Below are positions 21,508-29,770 of a stretch of DNA of 64,000 bases, piece by piece (position 1 is the stretch's first letter; every line of letters starts with the position of its first letter). The position numbers were made by a program, and so were the translations under genes. The notes beneath the pieces were generated by a model. It searched no databases and was not told the origin of the DNA. It saw only the letters and a program-made list of their open reading frames with translations. This DNA is from Pinisolibacter aquiterrae (GTDB taxonomy: Bacteria; Pseudomonadota; Alphaproteobacteria; Rhizobiales; Ancalomicrobiaceae): assembly GCF_019160155.1 (NCBI RefSeq), contig NZ_JAFNIH010000025.1:62001-126000 (forward strand), given 5' to 3'.

Positions 21508-22101
21508 TCAGGATAGGTCCATGTGGCCCGCCGATTTCTGGAAACGGATAACGGAATCCGTCGCCCCCTCGCCGCGCGCCTCGGACGCGGGGCGTGGGGT
21601 TCGGGCGCAGGGACGGCCCTCGCGCGGACGCTCGGTGGGAACGGCGAGGGCGAGGCCGATCTCCGCCGCATGGTCGAGTACCAACGCGTCGAGCGCCTCG
21701 AGGCGGGTGATCTCGTCCTCCATCCGCCGCGACAGACGCTCGAGGAAGCCGGCGCAGCAGACCGCCGGCGTGCAGGCAGCGCGCCCCTGTTCGCCGAGGC
21801 ACCCGGGGCAGGGACGCCGACCGGCGTCGAAGAACACTTCGAGCTCGGAAAGCGTCGCCCCGAGCCGGAGCAGCGCCAGCATCACCGACGTGTCGCGGAT
21901 GTCGCCCGGCCGATAGAGATAGCCGCGCCCCGGCCGTGCCGGCGTCACCAGCCCGGCGCGGCGAAGCTCCTGCAGGCGCCGGGGATCGACCCGCAGCAGC
22001 GCCGCCAGCGCGGTCTCCGACCGCAGCACCGCCGGCGAGGCGACCACTCCCGCCAGGAGGCGGGCGAAGACGTCGACGAGATCGGCTCTCGCATGGCTCA
22101 T
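21508..22101 (-). CDS. MerR-family-like regulator with a Cys cluster
   Basis: 197-residue protein. A winged-helix region of MerR type spans about residues 28-90 (LAALLRVDPRRLQELRRAGLV, then GYLYRPGDIRDTSVML and LRLGATLSELEVFF). It is followed by a cluster Cys98, Cys101, Cys110, Cys115, Cys116 and a helical, coiled-coil-like segment. The cluster could bind a metal or an iron-sulfur centre, but the spacing is not that of SoxR. The start follows AGGAGGGGACCGCC. It lies 154 bases downstream of the acyl-CoA dehydrogenase on the same strand, so it may control that fatty-acid-type pathway; this is inference from position. Confidence 0.75.
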   Translation of the reverse strand: MSHARADLVDVFARLLAGVVASPAVLRSETALAALLRVDPRRLQELRRAGLVTPARPGRGYLYRPGDIRDTSVMLALLRLGATLSELEVFFDAGRRPCPGCLGEQGRAACTPAVCCAGFLERLSRRMEDEITRLEALDALVLDHAAEIGLALAVPTERPREGRPCARTPRPASEARGEGATDSVIRFQKSAGHMDLS

Positions 22102-22227
22102 GGCGGTCCCCTCCTGGGTGCGGTCGAGGCGCGGACGGCGCGGGGCTCGGCCGAGGTGGTCCGAACGGCGACGACCCGTCGTTCGCCGTCGCGGTTCGTG
22201 CGGCGGCGTCGCGTCGTCTCGGGGTGG

Positions 22228-22249
22228 TCCCGCCCGCGAACGGGCGGGA
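22228..22249 (-). terminator. Hairpin after the acyl-CoA dehydrogenase gene
   Basis: Nine-bp perfect arms (22228-22236 and 22241-22249). Read on the minus strand the loop is TTCG, a stable tetraloop. It lies 6 bases past the dehydrogenase stop codon. No T run follows, so termination would be weak or factor-dependent, or the stem may protect the mRNA end. Confidence 0.5.
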
Positions 22250-22255
22250 ACGATG

Positions 22256-24043
22256 TCACAGGAAGGCGAGATCGACGGCGAGCACCGCGTCGCTCGAATC
22301 CCGGATCGTCGCCCAACGGGCGTCGACGTCGGCGAGGGTCTGGCCGAAATAGGCACGCGCCAGCGCCACCTTGGCGACGGCCCAGCCGTCGTGATCGGCG
22401 CCGGAGGCGATCATCGCCTGCGCGGCGAGCGCGGACCGGCCGAGCATGATGCCGCCGGCGAGCGCCCCCATCAGCATCAGGAACGGCACCGAGGCGGCGA
22501 AGGGCAGACGCGGATCGCGGCCGTTCGCCTCGACGAGCCAGGCGGAGGCGAGGCGGGCGGTATCGATCGCGGCATCGAGGGCGGTCCCGAGATCGGCGAG
22601 CCCCGAGCGGGCGGAGAGCGCCTTCGCCACCGCCGCCTGACGGTCGAACCACGCCTCGAGCGAGGCGCCCTTGTCGCGCAGTACCGAGCGACCGACCAGC
22701 GCGTTCGACTGGATCGCCGTGGTGCCCTCGTAGATCGTGGTGATGCGGGCATCGCGCAGATGCTGGGCGGCGCCGGTCTCCTCGATGTAGCCCATGCCGC
22801 CGTGCACCTGGACGCCGAGCGAGGCGACGTCCTGTCCGGTCTCCGTCGACCAGCCCTTGGCGACCGGCGTCAGCAGATCGACCTCGAACTGCGCCGCCTT
22901 GCGGGCCGCGGCGTCGGGATGGGCGTGGGCGAGATCGTGGGCGGCGGCGACCGTATAGAGCAGGCCGCGCATCGCCTCGATGCGGCTCTTCATCGACACC
23001 AGCATGCGCGCCACGTCGGGGTGATGGATGATCGGCGGCACGCCCGCCTCGCGCCAGCCGACCGGCTTGCCCTGGATACGCTCGCGGGCATAGGCGACCG
23101 CCTGCTGATGGGCGCGCTCGGCGATGGCGAGACCCTGGAGCCCGACGTTGAGACGGGCATGGTTCATCATCGTGAACATGTATTCGAGGCCGCGATTGGG
23201 CTCGCCGATCATCTCGCCCAGCGCGCCGCCGGCCTCGCCGAAGACGAGGACCGCCGTGGGCGAGCCGTGAATGCCGAGCTTGTGCTCGATCGAGGCGCAG
23301 ACCACGTCGTTGCGCGCGCCGAGCGCGCCGTCCTCGCCGACCAACACCTTCGGCACGATGAAGAGCGAGATGCCCTTGACGCCCGGAGGCGCGTCGGGAA
23401 GGCGCGCCAGAACCAGATGGACGATGTTCTCGGTCAGATCCTGCTCACCATAGGTGATGAAGATCTTCTGGCCGGAGATCCGGTACTTGTCGCCCTCCGG
23501 CACCGCCTTGGCGCGCACGGCGGCGAGATCGGAACCGGCCTGCGGCTCGGTCAGGTTCATGGTGCCGGTCCACACGCCGGTGACCATGTTCGGCAGCCAG
23601 CGCGCCTTCTGCTCCTCGCTGCCGAAGAGCTCGATCGCATGGACCGCGCCCTGCGTCAGCATCGGGCACAGCGCGAAGGCCATGTTGGCCGACTGCCACA
23701 TCTCCTGGACGGCGAGGTTGAGCACCTGCGGCAGACCCATGCCGCCCCATTCGGCCGGGAAGGGCAGGCCGTTCCAGCCACCCTCGACGAGGGCGTTCCA
23801 GGCGTCCGACCAGCCCTCGGGCGTGGTCACGTCGCCGTCGGCCCAGGTCGAGCCGACGCTGTCGCCGACCTGATTGAGCGGCGCGACGACGTCGGCGGCG
23901 ATCTTGCCGGCCTCCTCGAGAATCGAGCCGACCAGATCGGCGGTCGCCTCCTCGTAGCCCGGCAGACCGGCGATGGCGGGGAGATCGACGACCTCGTCGA
24001 GAACGAAGCGGATGTCACGGATCGGCGCGGCGTAGCCCGTCAT
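22256..24043 (-). CDS. Acyl-CoA dehydrogenase, DmdC-like subfamily
   Basis: FAD-dependent dehydrogenase that introduces a 2,3 double bond into an acyl-CoA. At 595 residues it belongs to the long subfamily with an extra C-terminal domain, which includes DmdC (3-methylmercaptopropionyl-CoA dehydrogenase). Visible signatures are GWNGLPFPAEWGGMG, NLTEPQAGSDLAAVRAKA, GQKIFITYGEQDLTENI, HKLGIHGSPTAVL and the C-terminal QVHGGMGYIEETGAAQHLRD. The start has CGGAGTG upstream. It follows a DmdB-like ligase on the same strand, but an intrinsic terminator lies in between. The substrate could equally be a medium-chain fatty acyl-CoA. Confidence 0.92.
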   Translation of the reverse strand: MTGYAAPIRDIRFVLDEVVDLPAIAGLPGYEEATADLVGSILEEAGKIAADVVAPLNQVGDSVGSTWADGDVTTPEGWSDAWNALVEGGWNGLPFPAEWGGMGLPQVLNLAVQEMWQSANMAFALCPMLTQGAVHAIELFGSEEQKARWLPNMVTGVWTGTMNLTEPQAGSDLAAVRAKAVPEGDKYRISGQKIFITYGEQDLTENIVHLVLARLPDAPPGVKGISLFIVPKVLVGEDGALGARNDVVCASIEHKLGIHGSPTAVLVFGEAGGALGEMIGEPNRGLEYMFTMMNHARLNVGLQGLAIAERAHQQAVAYARERIQGKPVGWREAGVPPIIHHPDVARMLVSMKSRIEAMRGLLYTVAAAHDLAHAHPDAAARKAAQFEVDLLTPVAKGWSTETGQDVASLGVQVHGGMGYIEETGAAQHLRDARITTIYEGTTAIQSNALVGRSVLRDKGASLEAWFDRQAAVAKALSARSGLADLGTALDAAIDTARLASAWLVEANGRDPRLPFAASVPFLMLMGALAGGIMLGRSALAAQAMIASGADHDGWAVAKVALARAYFGQTLADVDARWATIRDSSDAVLAVDLAFL

Positions 24044-24063
24044 GGGTTCACTCCGGTTGAGAG

Positions 24064-24093
24064 AAAAAGGCGCCGGTTTCAGGGACCGGCGCC
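24064..24093 (-). terminator. Intrinsic terminator between ligase and dehydrogenase genes
   Basis: On the minus strand a 9-bp GC-rich stem (24085-24093 with 24069-24077, loop of 7) is followed directly by five T (24068-24064). This is a textbook rho-independent terminator. It lies after the ligase stop codon (24202) and only 20 bases before the dehydrogenase start codon, so it either ends the ligase transcript or attenuates read-through into the dehydrogenase. Confidence 0.75.
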
Positions 24094-24201
24094 CGATCGA
24101 CCATCGGCGCGGGAGGGAGATTCGGGCTCGCTCCCGCCGCGATCGATCTCAGAGTCGACGATGTCCGGCGCGGCGAAACCGCGCCGGGAGGCTGAGCGAT
24201 C

Positions 24202-25830
24202 TCAGATGTCCTTGGCCTGATTGCGCAGCATGAACTTCTGGATCTTGCCGGTCGAGGTCTTGGGCAGCGCCCCGAAGACGAAGGTCTTGGGGATCTTGAA
24301 CCCGGCCAGATGCTGACGGCAGAAGGCGACGAGATCGGCCTCGCTCACCTCGGCGCCGTCCTTCAGCATGATGAAGGCGCAGGGCGTCTCGCCCCATTTC
24401 TCATCCGGACGGGCGACCACGGCGGCCTCCATCACGTCCGGGTGCTTGTAGAGCACGTCCTCGACCTCGATCGAGGAGATGTTCTCGCCGCCGGAGATGA
24501 TGATGTCCTTGGAACGGTCCTTGATCTCGACATAGCCGTCGGGATGCCAGACCGCGAGGTCGCCGGTGTGGAACCAGCCACCCTCGAAGGCTTCCGCCGT
24601 CGCCTTGGGGTTCTTCAGATAGCCCTTCATGACGTTGTTGCCGCGCATGAAGATCTCGCCCATCGTCCGGCCGTTCTTCGGGCACGGCTCGAGCGTCGTC
24701 GGATCGGCGACCATGACCGCCTCGAGCATCGGCCCGCGCACGCCCTGGCGCGACTTGATCGTCGCCTTCTCGTCGAGTTCGAGGTCCTTCCACTCGTCCT
24801 TCCAGACGTTGAGCATGGTCGGGCCATAGACCTCGGTGAGGCCGTAGACGTGGGTGACGTCCCAGCCCATCCGCTCCATGCCGGCGATGATGGCGGCCGG
24901 GGGGGCGGCCCCGGCGACCATCGCCTTGACGCTGTGGGAGACCTTCTCCTTCAGCGCGGCGGGCGCGTTGTTGATCATGTTGAGGACGATCGGCGCGCCG
25001 CAGAAGTGGGAGACCTTCTCGACGGCGATGGCCTCGTAGATCTTGTCGACGCGCACCGCCCGGAGGCACACCGAGGTGCCGGCGACCACCGCCATGGTCC
25101 AGGGGAAGCACCAGCCGTTGCAGTGGAACATCGGCAACGTCCACAGATAGACCGTGTCCTCGCCGAGGTGCCAGGAGAGCGCGTTGGAAACCGCGTTCAG
25201 ATAGGCGCCGCGATGATGATAGACGACGCCCTTCGGGTTGCCGGTGGTGCCCGAGGTGTAGTTGAGGGTGATCGCCTGCCACTCGTCGGTGGGGAAGGTC
25301 CAGGGCGCGTCGGCGTCGCCCTTCGCGATCACGTCCTCGTAGGTCATCGAGCCGATCAGCTCGCCGCCCTCGTATTGCGGATCGTCGATGTCGACGACGG
25401 TGATCGGCCGGTTCAGGAGCGCGATCGCGCCCTTGGCGATCTTGGAGAACTCACGGTCGACGAAGAGGATGTTCGCCTCGGCATGGTCGAGGATGAAGGC
25501 GACCGCCTCCGGATCGAGCCGGGTGTTGATGGCGTTGAGCACGCCGCCCATCAGCGGCACGCCGAAATGCGCCTCGTAGAGCTCGGGCGTGTTGGCGGCG
25601 AGGAAGGCGATGGTCGCGCCCTTGCCGAAGCCCATCTTCGAAAGGCCCGAGCCGAGCCGGCGGCACCGTTCGGCCGTCTCGGCCCAGGTGCGGCGCAGCG
25701 TGCCGTGGACGATGGCGGTCTTGTTCGGCCAGATCGCGCTCGCCCGCTCCAGGAAGGTGAGGGGCGTCAACGCCACGTGATTGGCGGCGTTCTGATCGAG
25801 ATCGCATTCGTAGGGATTGACGGCGGTCAC
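24202..25830 (-). CDS. Acyl-CoA synthetase, DmdB-like
   Basis: AMP-forming ligase that activates a carboxylic acid to its CoA thioester. 542 residues with the P-loop-like YTSGTTGNPKG (191-201), the adenylate-binding VYGLTEVYGP, GWFHTGDLAVWHPDGY and the C-terminal KTSTGKIQKF with the catalytic Lys. The length and these motifs fit the DmdB (3-methylmercaptopropionate-CoA ligase) and medium-chain ligase group. Pairing with the DmdC-like dehydrogenase supports a shared pathway. No dmdA or dmdD is in the window. Upstream, 190 bases separate it from the regulator gene at 26022. Confidence 0.92.
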   Translation of the reverse strand: MTAVNPYECDLDQNAANHVALTPLTFLERASAIWPNKTAIVHGTLRRTWAETAERCRRLGSGLSKMGFGKGATIAFLAANTPELYEAHFGVPLMGGVLNAINTRLDPEAVAFILDHAEANILFVDREFSKIAKGAIALLNRPITVVDIDDPQYEGGELIGSMTYEDVIAKGDADAPWTFPTDEWQAITLNYTSGTTGNPKGVVYHHRGAYLNAVSNALSWHLGEDTVYLWTLPMFHCNGWCFPWTMAVVAGTSVCLRAVRVDKIYEAIAVEKVSHFCGAPIVLNMINNAPAALKEKVSHSVKAMVAGAAPPAAIIAGMERMGWDVTHVYGLTEVYGPTMLNVWKDEWKDLELDEKATIKSRQGVRGPMLEAVMVADPTTLEPCPKNGRTMGEIFMRGNNVMKGYLKNPKATAEAFEGGWFHTGDLAVWHPDGYVEIKDRSKDIIISGGENISSIEVEDVLYKHPDVMEAAVVARPDEKWGETPCAFIMLKDGAEVSEADLVAFCRQHLAGFKIPKTFVFGALPKTSTGKIQKFMLRNQAKDI

Positions 25831-26021
25831 TCGGGCTCCCTCCTCGGGTGGTCGTCCCGCGCCGTGCCCCGGAGGACACGGACGGAATCATTGATTGACG
25901 CGGACGCTAACAACGGGGTTTTGCGAAATGCTGTCCGAATGTGAACCGATTGTTGCAAGGGGTTCATCCAAAGGTCGTAGGTAAGTCCTCAATTTCGCAC
26001 ATGCGAGATCGCACGGCCCGA

Positions 26022-26744
26022 TCATCGTGCCATCGACCAGGTCACATCCTTGGCCAGAACGTATCCTGCACCATAGACGGTCTTGATCAACTGCGGTTTG
26101 CGCGGATCCACCTCGATTTTCTTTCGCAGTCGCGAGATCCGAACGTCGATCGAGCGCTCGTAGGGGAAGTCGTCGCCGTCGTCGGAATCCGATTGCAGCT
26201 GCTCGCGCGACAGCACCCGGTTGGGCGCGCGGGCGAACATCAGCAGCAGCGCGGCCTCGGCGGCGGTGAGGTTTTCGACGTGTCCGTCGTCGCGGGTCAG
26301 CGTGAGATTGCCGACGTCGAAGGTCCAGGGGCCGAAGCGGGCGCGCGACTGATCGGCGTTGCGCGCGGCGGCGACCAACTGGTCGTGGCGGCGCAGCACG
26401 GCGCCGACCCGGGCCACCAACTCGCGCGGCTCGAACGGCTTCACCACATAGTCGTCGGCGCCGAGTTCGAGCCCCAGAACCCGGTCGGAAACCTCGACCC
26501 GCCCGGTCAGCACGATCAGACCGAATCGAACGTCGGTCCACAGCTCGCGCACCAGATCGAGCCCGTTCATGTCGGGCAGATTGAGATCGACGATGAGGAG
26601 ATCGGGCGCCTCGCGGCGGATGGCGGCGCGCGCCTCGCGGCCGGTCTGGAACGCGGTGAAGGCATAGCCGTAGGTCTCGAGCAGATCGCGCACCAGCGCG
26701 CAGATCTCCAGTTCGTCCTCGACCAGATAGATGCGTTTCTTCAT
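26022..26744 (-). CDS. OmpR-family response regulator
   Basis: 240-residue two-domain regulator. The receiver domain has Asp53 (LLIVDLNLPDMNG) and the conserved Thr/Lys region LTGRVEVS...VKPF. The C-terminal winged helix ends RSIDVRISRLRKKIEVDP and IKTVYGAGYVLAKDV. The start overlaps the stop of the hybrid kinase gene by 4 bases (ATGA), so the two are a cognate pair. Together they probably respond to an extracytoplasmic small molecule and control the acetate permease genes upstream; that target is an inference from position. Confidence 0.95.
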   Translation of the reverse strand: MKKRIYLVEDELEICALVRDLLETYGYAFTAFQTGREARAAIRREAPDLLIVDLNLPDMNGLDLVRELWTDVRFGLIVLTGRVEVSDRVLGLELGADDYVVKPFEPRELVARVGAVLRRHDQLVAAARNADQSRARFGPWTFDVGNLTLTRDDGHVENLTAAEAALLLMFARAPNRVLSREQLQSDSDDGDDFPYERSIDVRISRLRKKIEVDPRKPQLIKTVYGAGYVLAKDVTWSMAR

Positions 26745-29617
26745 CGGCCGCGTTCCTTTTCTTCGTCGCCGCGCGCCCGCATGGCGGTCGCCAGCGCCGC
26801 GATCAACTCGTCCTTCTCCCAGGGCTTGGCCAGGATCGGGACGTCGGGGAGATCGGTCGGGGTCTCCGCCCGGGCGAAGCCGGTGACGAGGACGACCGCG
26901 ATCTCCGGGCGTGTCTCGCGCAGGCGCCGGGCGAGGTCGAGACCGGAGAGGCCCGGCATCACCACGTCGGAGAGCACCACCCGGATGTCGGCGATGCCCT
27001 CGATCAGGCTCAGCGCCTCCTCGCCGCTCTCCGCCTCGATCACCGCGAAGCCGAGACCGACCATCTGCTCGAGCGCCATCCGGCGGACGTCGTCGTCGTC
27101 CTCGACCACCAGCGCCATCTCGCCGGGGAAGAGCGCCTCGCCGTCGCTCGAGGCGGCGTCGATCAGCGGCGCGTCGGGAACCGGATCGGTCTCGGCGAAG
27201 AGCAGCGACACGGTCGCGCCCCGTCCGGCGGCGGAGACGATGCGGATGAAGCCCTGAGACTGCTTGACGAAGCCCCAGACCATCGCGAGGCCGAGGCCCG
27301 AGCCCATCTTCTTGGTGGTGTAGAAGGGCTCGAAGGCCCGCGCCAGCGCCCCCTCGGGGAAGCCCTGGCCGTCGTCGGCGACGGCGATCTCGATCCACCG
27401 TCCGGCCGGCACCGGCTCGTCCCAGTCGCCGAGATCCTCGGTGCCGAGGCGGCGGCAGACGAGACGGATCCGTCCTCCGTCGGGCAGCGCGTCGCGGGCG
27501 TTGAGCGCCAGGTTGACGACCGCGCGCTCCAACTGGACGTGATCGGTGACGATCCAGAAGTCGTGGCGCCCGCCCTCCGCCTCGAGCACCACGTCGATCG
27601 TGTGCGGCAGCGAGCGGCGCAGCAGCATGCCGATCTCGGCGAGGAGCGCCGCCACCTCGATCTGCTCGGTGCGCATCGGCTGGCGCCGGGCGAAGGAGAG
27701 GAGCCGCGAGGTGAGGTCGGCGCCGCGCCGGGCCGCGCGCTCCGCCGGCTCGACATAGGCGACGAAGCCCTCGACGTCGGCGTATTTCTCGCGCGCCGTG
27801 GCGAGATTGCCGATGATGATCGACAGGAGATTGTTGAAGTCGTGGGCGAGGCCGCCGGAGAGCTGGCCGATCGCCTTCAGATGCTCGGCCTCGAAGATCC
27901 GCCGCTCGGTCTCGCGCTCGTCGGTGACGTCGCGGGTCAGCACGAAGATGCCGAGCACCTCCCCGGCCGCGCCGATCTGCGGGATCACGGTGTTCGCCGT
28001 GACGATGCGCCGGCCCGCCCGGTTCTGGAATGCATATTCCAGATTGACGACGCCGCCGCCTCGCGTCCGGGCGAGCGGCTCGGCGAGGGTGGCGTAGGCG
28101 GCGCGCCCGATCACCGGCTGCAGCGGTTGGCCGACGATCGCCTCCTTGGGCTTGTCGACCAGTTCGCTCCAGGCGCGATTGACGAAGCGGAAGTGTTCGT
28201 CGGGCCCGAGATAGGCGATCGCGGCGGGGATCGCGTCGAGGATCAGGCGCTGCCGGGCCTCGACCTCGGCGAGACGGGCCTGCGAGCGCTGTTCGGCGAC
28301 GATGGCCCCCTCGAGATCGGCATTGGCGCGTTGCAGCTGATCGGTGCGGGCGCGCACACGCTCCTCGAGCAGGCCGACGTTCTCGCCGACGCGGGCGACC
28401 ATGGCGTCGAAGGTCTCGGCGAGGACGCCGATCTCGTCGGCGCGCCGAATGCCGGTGCGCGCGTCGAGATCGCCGCCGGAGACACGTGCCGCCGTGACGG
28501 CGAGCGAGCGCAACGGCTGCACCAGCCGCCACAGGCCGAACCCACCGAGGAGCGCGGCGAGCGCCCCGATGCCGCCGGTGATCGCCAGAATGCGCCGCGA
28601 CAGCTCCTCCGAACTCGACTTCAGCTCGTCCACATAGACCGAGGAGGCGATGTACCAGTCGAATTCCTTGAAGTGCCGGACCCAGGAGATCTTCTCGTAG
28701 ACGTAATTGCCCGGGTCCGACGGCTTGTCCCACATGTAGTGGAGCGGCTGGTCGCCGTCGGCGACGGCGCGCAACTCGCCGGCGATCGGCGCGCCGGTCT
28801 TGGGATCCGACCGGGCCGTGAACTCCGTCCCCTCGATGTTCGAGTTGGGATGGATGATCATGTTGTTGGCGGCGTCGAAGACATAGGCGTAGCCGGTGCG
28901 GGCGATGCGGATCTCGCGCAGCGCCCGACGCATGTCGTCGATCGCGCGGACGCGCCGTCGCTCCACCTCGGCGTCGACGTCGTCGAGATAGGCGCCCGCG
29001 CCGACCACGATGCCGAGCCTCGGCAGGTCGCGGAAATAGGAGATCTTGCGCGACGGCTTGGTCGAGCCGAGCCGGGTCCAGTCGTAGACGGTCGAGCCCT
29101 CGCCGGCCTTGCGGGCGATTTCGATGACCCGGGGAATGATGTTCTCGCCCGCCTCGTCCTTGATGGTGGAGACGTCGTGGTCGTACCAGCGCGGATCGGG
29201 ATGGGAGAGAATGTGGGCGGCGTAGTCCGACACCCAGATGTAGTCGTCATTGCCCCATTTGACGGTGCGCAGCGTCTCCCAGGCGAGACGCTTGACGTCG
29301 TCCTCGCCGATCTCGCCCCGGGCGCGCCGCGCCTCGACGCCCTCGATCAGGCCGACGGCGAGCGTGACCGCCGTGCGCAACTGGCCCTCGAAGGACTTCA
29401 GCGTGATGTCACGGGTCTCGTCGAGCCGGCCGGCCATCTTGGCGGCCATCTCGAACACGTTGTCGAGGATGGTGCGGCTCGCCTCGAGCTCGATCTCATA
29501 GGCCTTGCGTTCGACGAGCGGCACCGTGAAGAGCCACATCGCCGAGGCGAGAACCGCGATGACCAGCATCAGCGCGGAAAAGAGCTCGAGGAACAGACGA
29601 GACTTGAACATCGGCAT
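26741..29617 (-). CDS. Cache-domain hybrid histidine kinase
   Basis: 958-residue inner-membrane sensor. Order: helix (about 9-32), a large periplasmic region of two Cache-like repeats (about 75-215 and 235-330, with WVSDYAAHILSHPDPRW and YVFDAANNMIIHPNSNI), helix (about 343-363), HAMP, coiled coil, PAS (about 455-565), phosphoacceptor His592 in GGLAHDFNNLLSII, HATPase (DDGQGFP, MGSGLGLAMV), and a C-terminal receiver with Asp884. Tandem Cache domains of this kind often bind small carboxylates. The gene lies downstream of actP and is translationally coupled to the OmpR-type regulator, resembling in outline the MctSR-MctP arrangement of rhizobia. Confidence 0.93.
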   Translation of the reverse strand: MPMFKSRLFLELFSALMLVIAVLASAMWLFTVPLVERKAYEIELEASRTILDNVFEMAAKMAGRLDETRDITLKSFEGQLRTAVTLAVGLIEGVEARRARGEIGEDDVKRLAWETLRTVKWGNDDYIWVSDYAAHILSHPDPRWYDHDVSTIKDEAGENIIPRVIEIARKAGEGSTVYDWTRLGSTKPSRKISYFRDLPRLGIVVGAGAYLDDVDAEVERRRVRAIDDMRRALREIRIARTGYAYVFDAANNMIIHPNSNIEGTEFTARSDPKTGAPIAGELRAVADGDQPLHYMWDKPSDPGNYVYEKISWVRHFKEFDWYIASSVYVDELKSSSEELSRRILAITGGIGALAALLGGFGLWRLVQPLRSLAVTAARVSGGDLDARTGIRRADEIGVLAETFDAMVARVGENVGLLEERVRARTDQLQRANADLEGAIVAEQRSQARLAEVEARQRLILDAIPAAIAYLGPDEHFRFVNRAWSELVDKPKEAIVGQPLQPVIGRAAYATLAEPLARTRGGGVVNLEYAFQNRAGRRIVTANTVIPQIGAAGEVLGIFVLTRDVTDERETERRIFEAEHLKAIGQLSGGLAHDFNNLLSIIIGNLATAREKYADVEGFVAYVEPAERAARRGADLTSRLLSFARRQPMRTEQIEVAALLAEIGMLLRRSLPHTIDVVLEAEGGRHDFWIVTDHVQLERAVVNLALNARDALPDGGRIRLVCRRLGTEDLGDWDEPVPAGRWIEIAVADDGQGFPEGALARAFEPFYTTKKMGSGLGLAMVWGFVKQSQGFIRIVSAAGRGATVSLLFAETDPVPDAPLIDAASSDGEALFPGEMALVVEDDDDVRRMALEQMVGLGFAVIEAESGEEALSLIEGIADIRVVLSDVVMPGLSGLDLARRLRETRPEIAVVLVTGFARAETPTDLPDVPILAKPWEKDELIAALATAMRARGDEEKERGR

Positions 29618-29701
29618 CCGGCTCGGGATCGAACCACTCGAACGAGCGGCGCGGAAGGATGGTCCGGGCGCGGGCGAACCACAAGCCCGCCTCGATGCGA
29701 C

Positions 29702-29729
29702 GTCGGCGCGGGGATCGCTCCCCGCGCCG
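29702..29729 (-). terminator. Hairpin between actP and the kinase gene
   Basis: Perfect 12-bp arms (29702-29713 and 29718-29729) with a 4-base loop (GCGA on the minus strand), 42 bases after the actP stop. No T tract follows. It may separate the permease transcript from the sensor transcript, or stabilise the actP mRNA end. Confidence 0.5.
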
Positions 29730-29770
29730 ATCGATGGTCCGGATCCGGATCTCGCCCGAGGGCGAGCGGA

